Shown: positions 59,316-64,000 of the stretch, one piece after another
Numbering within the stretch: the first letter of the stretch is position 1
Layout: every line of letters starts with the position of its first letter
Source of the DNA: Piezodorus guildinii
Lineage: Eukaryota; Arthropoda; Insecta; Hemiptera; Pentatomidae
Assembly (NCBI GenBank): GCA_023052935.1
Contig: CM041293.1
Span: 55,974,725-56,038,724, forward strand
Direction: 5' to 3'
Length of the DNA stretch: 64,000 nt
The notes under the pieces: generated by a model
Told to the model about the DNA's origin: nothing
Databases searched by the model: none
The model's input: the letters and a program-made list of their open reading frames with translations, nothing else
Made by a program: the position numbers and the translations under genes

Positions 59316-59530
59316 GCGAACAATCTTTTTCCAAGCATGAACATTATCAAGAGTAAACTGAGAAGTGGTCCTATTGTTGAGAACTTAAATGAATAAACTA
59401 ACAATAATTATTTCAAATTAGATTTATTTACAAATTTAAATAGGCACTAATGTTCTACTTTGTCCTTAGGAACTTGGGAACATCAGCAATACCACTACAA
59501 ATGTTCCACAACCTTCAAGAAATAATGAAG
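48177..59530 (+). CDS. Gene C: RING / SIAH-type zinc-finger paralogue of gene B, 3' end not found (CDS from 48198)
   Basis: Exons: 48198-48214, 53512-53713, 55533-55733, 59470-59530; phases 2, 0, 0, 1 as in gene B. It encodes at least 160 residues. C21-PV-C24, C38-x3-H42, C45-x2-C48 and C56-PT-C59 form a C3HC4 RING, with a loop three residues longer than in B. C82-x4-C87-x11-H99-x3-C103 is the SIAH-like finger, followed by LLKNIEDNYLPF. By eye about two fifths of RING-exon residues match gene B. Introns of 5.3, 1.8 and 3.7 kb are filled with LINEs and family I repeats. The tail exons expected from gene B (VQT exon, FxF exon) are not seen before 60.7 kb, where LINEs begin. They lie further right or are lost. 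Likely role: E3 ubiquitin ligase, by RING similarity only. Confidence 0.75.
48300..49310 (+). mobile_element. LINE (Jockey/CR1-like), 5'-truncated, broken
   Basis: Encodes SIYINDLPDSIHHS and HADDLQIYF (RT catalytic core), KSISTLKQLYRFR-type thumb sequence, and an open 116-codon stretch at 48724-49074 with FHKSFLVRSSLFWNSL. The 3' end GACTTGGTCCCAGAATAAA is shared with 19645-20940. It starts only about 85 bp after gene C exon 1. Confidence 0.75.
49325..49380 (-). repeat. Decayed hammerhead-ribozyme-like motif
   Basis: Minus strand 49365-49336: CTGATGA, a 4-bp stem (AGCC/GGCT), then AAAAC where GAAAC is required. Flanked by a short AT-rich element. A relative of 10330-10445 with the second core box mutated, so probably inactive. 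Confidence 0.5.
49488..49845 (-). repeat. Family I repeat, partial (copy 9)
   Basis: From the GGGGAAGAAAATTTTAAATA block through the CGTTTTTGCGCTTGAC block to GACCTTTTTGCGGGTCTTGG; the outer end is missing. Confidence 0.7.
50173..50564. mobile_element. 392-bp element with 29-bp inverted repeats
   Basis: Arms 50173-50201 and 50536-50564 (AATTGAGACGTTGATTTCC...) are reverse complements with one mismatch. The interior is AT-rich and non-coding. MITE-like, but no clear target-site duplication, so the superfamily is open. Confidence 0.65.
50825..51031 (-). other. Unassigned 68-codon ORF, possibly transposon-derived
   Basis: The minus strand reads RPAGVAIYKSN and PIAEICVTKC. The wording recalls an endonuclease-like segment of arthropod mobile elements, but I cannot name the family. 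It abuts a Jockey fragment. Confidence 0.25.
51035..51790 (-). mobile_element. Jockey-clade LINE, internal fragment
   Basis: Nucleotide-level relative of 57380-58110 in reverse: GSTKPSNTSRIQSLQSKILR and KIIHKDLNIPFVGDLARYRY are open at 51028-51231. The YADD region is near 51620-51690. Truncated at both ends and frameshifted. Confidence 0.85.
52410..53307 (+). repeat. Family I repeat, full length with (TG)n (copy 10)
   Basis: Starts ACTTTCACTTACTATATATA, contains a 48-bp TG run (52527-52574) at the family's usual TG site, ends GTAAGTGAAAGTCGTGTGTT and GCCCGCACCAGATTTTTT. The best full-length copy. It ends about 200 bp before gene C exon 2. Confidence 0.85.
53512..53713 (+). CDS. Gene C exon 2: RING finger
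   Basis: A long T tract and CTAG acceptor end at 53511; GTAAGT donor at 53714. Encodes LIQVYVDLLNLLECPVC and the rest of a complete C3HC4 RING; ends RPTILEQ where gene B has RGLILDQ. Confidence 0.9.
54123..54257. repeat. Perfect 60-bp palindrome with 15-nt loop
   Basis: 54123-54182 and 54198-54257 are exact reverse complements over 60 nt, loop 54183-54197. The right arm is followed by GG and a 36-nt A run (54260-54295); the left arm is preceded by a T run. In the gene C intron 2. A shorter A run lies at 53887-53906. Confidence 0.9.
54875..55312 (-). repeat. Family I repeat, partial (copy 11)
   Basis: From CCATTTAAGCCCTTTCAGAC to TCAAGATCGCAATACTTTCC and GGGTAAGTGAAAATAAA. Contains an expanded T run at 54987-55010. 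Confidence 0.75.
55533..55733 (+). CDS. Gene C exon 3: SIAH-type zinc finger
   Basis: TTTTTCTAG acceptor, GTGAGT donor, 67 codons, phase 0 both sides. Starts IIEALAYPCRKVGCG against IIETLLYPCYKMGCG in gene B; ends FYLKPDD. Confidence 0.9.
56050..58319 (+). mobile_element. Jockey-clade LINE, 5'-truncated, poly(A) tail
   Basis: Starts inside the endonuclease C-terminus (SSDHSPVLLQL), continues through a linker (56264-56940), RT motifs MIPKPKKP, SYRPISLLPILGK, FLDVEQAFDRVW, AGVPQGSILGPILY and SYADDTCVLS, then a thumb region and end at RRWPRDLLT, stop 58178-58180. It has a short 3'UTR and a poly(A) run ending at 58318. Two frame breaks: one near 56930 in a TATATATA run, one near 57490 just before YADD. 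Sits in gene C intron 3. 55734-56049 before it shows nothing recognised. Confidence 0.9.
58916..59218 (+). pseudogene. hAT-like transposase fragment
   Basis: 100 codons open: FLSRFQEFNNIRATLAFVKN, NPLNA, then FEIQLLDLKSKKKW. The pattern 'RF.dF......F..NP.......LQ.EL.dL' resembles the region preceding the dimerisation domain in hAT transposases of the ZBED5/GTF2IRD2 type. No ends are visible. It could also be an unrecognised domesticated exon, but no splice context supports that. 58320-58915 has nothing else recognised. Confidence 0.5.
59272..59315. repeat. (TC)n(TA)n microsatellite
   Basis: Compound TC then TA dinucleotide run. Confidence 0.9.
59470..59530 (+). CDS. Gene C exon 4 (61 nt)
   Basis: TCCTTAG acceptor, GTAAAT donor, phase 0 to 1 like gene B exon 4. 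Encodes ELGNISNTTTNV and PQPSRNNE; no domain. It is the last exon of C that I can support. Confidence 0.6.
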
Positions 59531-59986
59531 GTAAATAAATTTATAAACTGGTTGCATTTAAAAAAAAACCGCTGCAAATTAATACACAATGGTTTATTAT
59601 TTCCAAATAACAATATTAGGGTATAACTGCTTATGTAGCTGTTGATATGCAATTCACTAATATGAAAAGCAATAATTTAAAGGATAATATCATGTCACTA
59701 CAGCTGATTTCAAAACGCAATATCTCAGCTAGTTGTTAACCAATTTTAATGATTCTTTTTTCATTTAGTCAAAAATTTAATTCTCTATCAAATGGAACTA
59801 AAAGCAAAATATGTGTATTTATTTAATAATTAGGACAAACTATAATAATTATTCGTTATTTTATATTGTATAAATGCGGTCTAATATTGTATGAATGTGG
59901 TCTCATATCACTATTACTACTGTTTGTTTAGAAACAAATTTTAATATATCTCAATAAATATTTAAAAATAAAATAATAATAATGAA

Positions 59987-60295
59987 ATCGTTATTGGGGT
60001 TCTACGCATCTTGAGACGCAAGCCCTCTAATTTTGAAGGGAGGTAATTATTTTTTTTTTTTTTTTGGTCGCTTACAATGGTTCAGTATTGAAAATAATAA
60101 ACTAAAAGCATTTATACTAGACAGTGTTATTATTTTCTATTTTTTTCTTTTCTTTCGATTTTCATTCAAATAAAACTTCCTGATTCCAGAACGGCGGACA
60201 AACGGATTTTTTTTATTCGTTATTCGGATTCTATGCATCTCGAAACATAAGCTCTCAAATTTTGAGCAGGAGTTTTTTTTTTTTTTTTTTTAGCT
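59987..60295 (+). repeat. Two copies of an 80-bp repeat with T runs
   Basis: 59987-60070 and 60216-60295 share CGTTATT-GG-TTCTA-GCATCT-GA-AC--AAGC-CTC-AATTTTGA followed by a T run of 15-18. A diverged tandem pair about 140 bp apart. 60296-60689 shows nothing more. Confidence 0.6.
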
Positions 60296-60689
60296 GAGTC
60301 AATATTCCTACATCCACACCCTTGCTTCCATTCTCCGTCTCATTGCCAGTGAAGAAAAGCAAACAAACATATCTGAAAAGTTCTCACCATATTGCCAAAA
60401 GGAGTAAAGTACATACATTTTCGAAAGTCCAACAAATACTTAGGAACTCAGAAAAACATTTGTAAATGGCCAAATATTGGTATTATCACCTTCTTCATTT
60501 ATTATTTATTTTGAGACATATCAGAGAAATGAATCTTGAAACTTCGATTATGATAAATACCGAGTGGTTGACCTAATAGCCAAGGGCAGAATAAGAATAT
60601 TGACCAAACCAATACGAGCGGATACTTACCAAATGTGGTTCTAAGGCTTTATAGCATATTTGTTGAACTTTATTTATACATTATTACTT

Positions 60690-63490
60690 ACTTTACTTTA
60701 TAGGCGTTCCATCAAGGGTTGCCTCCACCAGTCAGTGCAGAGTTCCAAGCGCTTCGGTCCAACCAATCATCTTGCAGACCTCGGCCAGCCATTTCTTCTT
60801 GGACTCCTTCAATCCACCTGCTTCTGGGTCGTCCACGCCCTCTCCTTCCTGGCGGAACCCAATCCAGGATTCTATTGGGCCAACATTCCTCATTCATTCT
60901 TTTAACATGTCCATACCATCTTAGGCGGCGTGCCCCGATCCTTTCATTCACCGATGTACCCACCTCCATCCTCTGGCGACCAACTTCGTTCCTAACTTTG
61001 TCCAGCCTGGTGACCCGTATACACCTTCTCCAGAAATCCATCTCCACCGCTTGCACCCTCGAATACAAACGGGAGTCATTGTTTCTGAAGCGTATGTCAG
61101 GATAGACTCAACTATAGCTGAGAAAATTCGGCGTTTGTTCTCGGAAGATATCTCCGTATTCCAAAGGACTGGATGTAACATTCGGGTAGCTTTACGGGCC
61201 TGTTCCACCTTCTTTCTCACGTCATGCTCAGACGACCCGGCGGCATCCAAATAAGATCCAAGATATTTGAAAACGTCCACCTTTTTACAAGTTTCGCTGT
61301 CTACCCGAAGCGCACCAGTGTCATTATCGCCAATGGTCATGTACTCGGTCTTCTCGAAGTTAATTTTTAAGCCCGCCGCTTCATAGCAGGACTTCAGTGA
61401 GAATATCATCATTTCGAGATAGACTTTCCGCCTCGCAAAAACGACCTGGTCATCCGCAAAAAACAAAGATATCAGCTGCTCGTCGTCAATGAACGGCCCA
61501 ACATCCCCACATTGCTCGTACCATGGCTTCACCGATTCATGCAGGTATATCTTAAAAAGTGTAGGTGACATACTACACCCCTGCTTTAATCCTTTGGTAC
61601 CATGAAAAGGGTTAGAGAGATGGTTCCCACATCTTATCTGATATACATCACTGCTGTACATGTGCCTCACAGCCTTTATCAATGACCCACTTATACCAGC
61701 CTCTCCAAGTGCCAACCACAGTCTCTCTCTGGGTACATTATCATACGCCTGTTCCAGGTCAATAAACGCCATATGGATTTGCTGTTTTCTTTCTTGGGAC
61801 TTCTCAATAAGCTGGTGAAGAACAAATAAGTTGTCCGTACATGACCGGCCCGCTGTAAAACCTGCTTGCTCCCGAGGGGTAAAATATGCCTCCTCTAACT
61901 TGTCCCGGAGCATTCTACCCATAATCCTGGTGACGGAGCTTTGCAAGCATATTCCTCGGTAGTTCCTGCACACTTTTCTGTCTCCTCTCTTGTATATTGA
62001 CGAAATAAAACCAGCTCTCAGATCTTCCGGAATATCATCTCCCTTGAGAACAAGATTAATCACATCCGTCAAAAGAGTGACCAATTTCGCAATTCCCGAT
62101 TTCAGGAGCTCCATAGCAATTCCGCCTGGTCCCGGAGATGTGCCAGTCTTTGCCTTTGATAGGGCCCGTTGAACATCGTCCTCCTATCACCTGGACCGGT
62201 GTGTTATCTGCTTCGGACTCGGTGTCATTTTCCCTATTTGTAAACTGTGGCCTATCTTCAGTTAGAAGAGTTTTGTAGTGGTTTTCCCACTCCTTTTCCT
62301 TAATAGGGGAAAGTATATTTCCTTTCCTTGATGCCCGCAACTTTTTCAGTACGCTCCAGGACTCCCGGATTCGATTGAACCCTAACGTACTGTTGATCCG
62401 TTGGCAACACCTTTCCCATGAAGCGTTCTTGGCTTTTGTTACCATTTCTTTTACCTTCCGGTTCAGGGTTCTATATGCCACCCAGTCCTCTGTCATGGTG
62501 GAGGAAAGATATTTTCCATATGCTGTCTTCTTTTCTCTTACCAGCTGGGCTACTTCTTGTGACCACCAATCCGGCAGACGTCGCTCATCCTCCTCTCCAG
62601 GAGCCTCCCTCGCCGCCAAATGAACACATTCCTTCAAATGCCCATACTTCTCTTTCGCTGTTGACCCATAAGATACATCTATCTTTTCATCCAATCTCCA
62701 TTGGTACAGAGTTTTTTTGATTGATCTTTTTGAGTGGTACACTTGTGTCACCCAGAAGCTGTAAGTTGTACTTTGGAGTGTCCAGAGCACATGTATCATG
62801 TTTCTCCTGCCTATATTTTGACATTCTCCAAGGGAAGAGAATTTTGGCTCTCAGCATATAATGGTCACTGCTACACTCCCATCCTCTGAAAACTCTCACA
62901 TCTTCCACCTTGGATGAACATCGTTGCCTTGTGATGCAATAATCCAACATCGAGGGCTGGAAACCCGGTTTGTTCCACGTGTTTTGATGGATTTGCTTAT
63001 GTCTAAAAAAGGTGTTTTGAATTTTAAGATCGAATGCCTCACAGAAATCTATGAGTCTCCGACCATTATCCGTCACTATCCTTTCACCAAAACGTCCAAC
63101 CACCCGGCTACCAATTTCCTGTCCCACCCTCGCATTGAAATCACCAGCAAGAATGATCTCTGTGTTAGGCCGCACTTTTTCCAAAACATCTCTTAGGCTT
63201 TCCTCAAAAGAATCTTTTATCACCTGTGGTTCGTGGTTCCCTGGTGCATACACTCCTATAACCACTACAATCCTCCCCCAGAGATTGAGATCTACTCTCA
63301 TCAGCCTCTCGGAATATTCCTCGCAATGTGTTATTCTATTCTTTAGCTTTTTCTTCACCACGACAGAGACACCCGCTTTTGCTCGTTCTTCCTTTGGCAC
63401 ACCACTCCACAAATGAACATAATCTCCTATCCATTCCTGCCCTTTTCCTTTTAACTTGGTTTCTGTAAGTACGATCACATCTAACTGGGT
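60690..63490 (-). mobile_element. RTE-clade LINE, nearly complete coding region, three frameshifts
   Basis: In minus-strand order: APE endonuclease (62687-63478) with TETKL, GVYAPGN, GDFNARVG and SDHYML; linker (62056-62799); RT (60948-62114) with AFIDLEQAYDNVP, GLKQGCSMSPTLFK and LFFADDQVVFARR; C-terminus (60712-61068) with RLRWYGHVKRM, stop near 60712. Frames break at about 62715 (an A run), about 62187 and about 61060. The 3' tail is AAGT/AAGTA-like at 60690-60710. The N-terminus of the endonuclease is cut near 63490, next to another LINE's tail. Confidence 0.9.
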
Positions 63491-63507
63491 GATTATTACA
63501 TTATTAC

Positions 63508-64000
63508 ATAATAATAATAATAATAGGCTTACCGAACCCGAAGGTTCGATGCCGATACCACCAAATTCCGCCTACACAGACTCGTCCAATGTTCACCGTT
63601 CAAGCCCAAGCCTCCGAGATCAGTCTTAACGCAATTCTCCCATCGACGCTTCGGACTACCTTTCGGACGCCTACCAGTCGGATCAGCGAATAACAACTTT
63701 CTCGGAATCCGCTCCTCACTGAGCCCAACAACTTTACGCATCCATTTGAGTCTCCGCGATGCTATCAACTCAATTATATTCACAGGATACAACTTCCGCA
63801 ATTCCGCGTTGGGCAACCTTCTAAACTCCCCAGTGGCCTCATCTGTCTTCGGACCAAATATTTTACTCAGTACCTTATTTTCGAAAACCTTAAGCCGTTG
63901 TTTATCCTTCAAAGTAAGCGGCCACGTTTCACATCCGTAAAGAACCGTTGGAAGAATAATAGTTTTATAAATTCTAACCTTTAAGTTTTTAGATAGAAAG
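63508..64000 (-). mobile_element. RTE-clade LINE, 3' part, runs off the window
   Basis: The minus strand encodes TVLYGCETWPLTLKDKQRLK, VLSKIFGPKTDEATGEFRRL, RRLKWMRKVVGLSEERIPRK and LGGLGLNGEHWTSLCRRNLV to a stop just before the CGAACCTTCGGGTTCG stem-loop and (ATT)n tail (63508-63530). It has the longest open frame of this family in the window. Fragments at 2485, 14876 and 46968. Confidence 0.85.

Noticed and set aside
60285..60405. Open frame after TTTTTTAG as a VQT-type gene C exon
   Set aside because: In the needed phase it stops soon, lacks a VQT motif and has no good donor.

Overview
The window is AT-rich animal nuclear DNA with GT-AG introns and a very dense load of degraded transposable elements: Tc1/mariner, pogo-like and hAT DNA elements, RTE, Jockey, R1 and other LINEs, tRNA-derived SINEs and hammerhead-ribozyme-bearing retroelement pieces. 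This mix fits a large-genome insect, and a hemipteran is my guess. No species can be fixed from the sequence. There are no bacterial features, CRISPR arrays or rRNA, and I saw no intact tRNA gene.

Three host genes lie on the + strand. Gene A (about 93-16906, entering from the left edge) is the 3' part of an FG-repeat nucleoporin-like gene, with more than 40 FG dipeptides and a basic C-terminus. Its main exon (4043-6864) carries a one-base deletion at about 5751-5754, inside a 33-bp coding minisatellite. Gene B (CDS 27097-36985) can be assembled from seven exons with perfectly matching phases into a protein of about 419 residues. It has a C3HC4 RING, one SIAH/sina-type zinc finger, and then, where SIAH proteins have their second zinc finger and substrate-binding domain, a Ser-rich disordered tail with FxF/FG motifs. 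Gene C (CDS from 48198, last exon seen 59470-59530) is a paralogue of B with the same exon phases and the same kind of tiny first coding exon. It continues past the window or is interrupted by LINEs at 60.7-64 kb.

Gene A and gene B also share tail features. Each has an exon of phase 1-to-0 ending near a VQTxxP motif, each has a terminal FxF/FG-rich segment that begins in phase 1, and each has a phase-1 splice after Ser-Thr-(Ser)-Pro. This suggests that A, B and C may be one tandem family, or that B is a RING ligase that acquired a nucleoporin-like tail from its neighbour. A RING E3 with an FG-like tail beside an FG nucleoporin gene is the most interesting biology here. It is an inference from sequence alone.

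The layout is as follows. Positions 1-17 kb hold gene A with MITEs, RTE pieces and a mariner in its introns. Positions 17-27 kb are intergenic, with LINE and SINE debris and a 64-bp-arm hairpin just upstream of gene B. Positions 27-37 kb hold gene B, whose introns contain a mariner, an R1-type LINE and a SINE. Positions 37-48 kb hold two sister mariners, one of them nested inside an RTE element with a 13-bp target-site duplication. Positions 48-60 kb hold gene C, whose introns carry LINEs, a 29-bp-TIR element, a perfect 60-bp palindrome and a 5'-truncated Jockey. Positions 60.7-64 kb hold RTE-clade LINEs. At least ten copies of one non-coding repeat of about 0.9 kb ('family I') and three of a second ('family II') are spread through the window.
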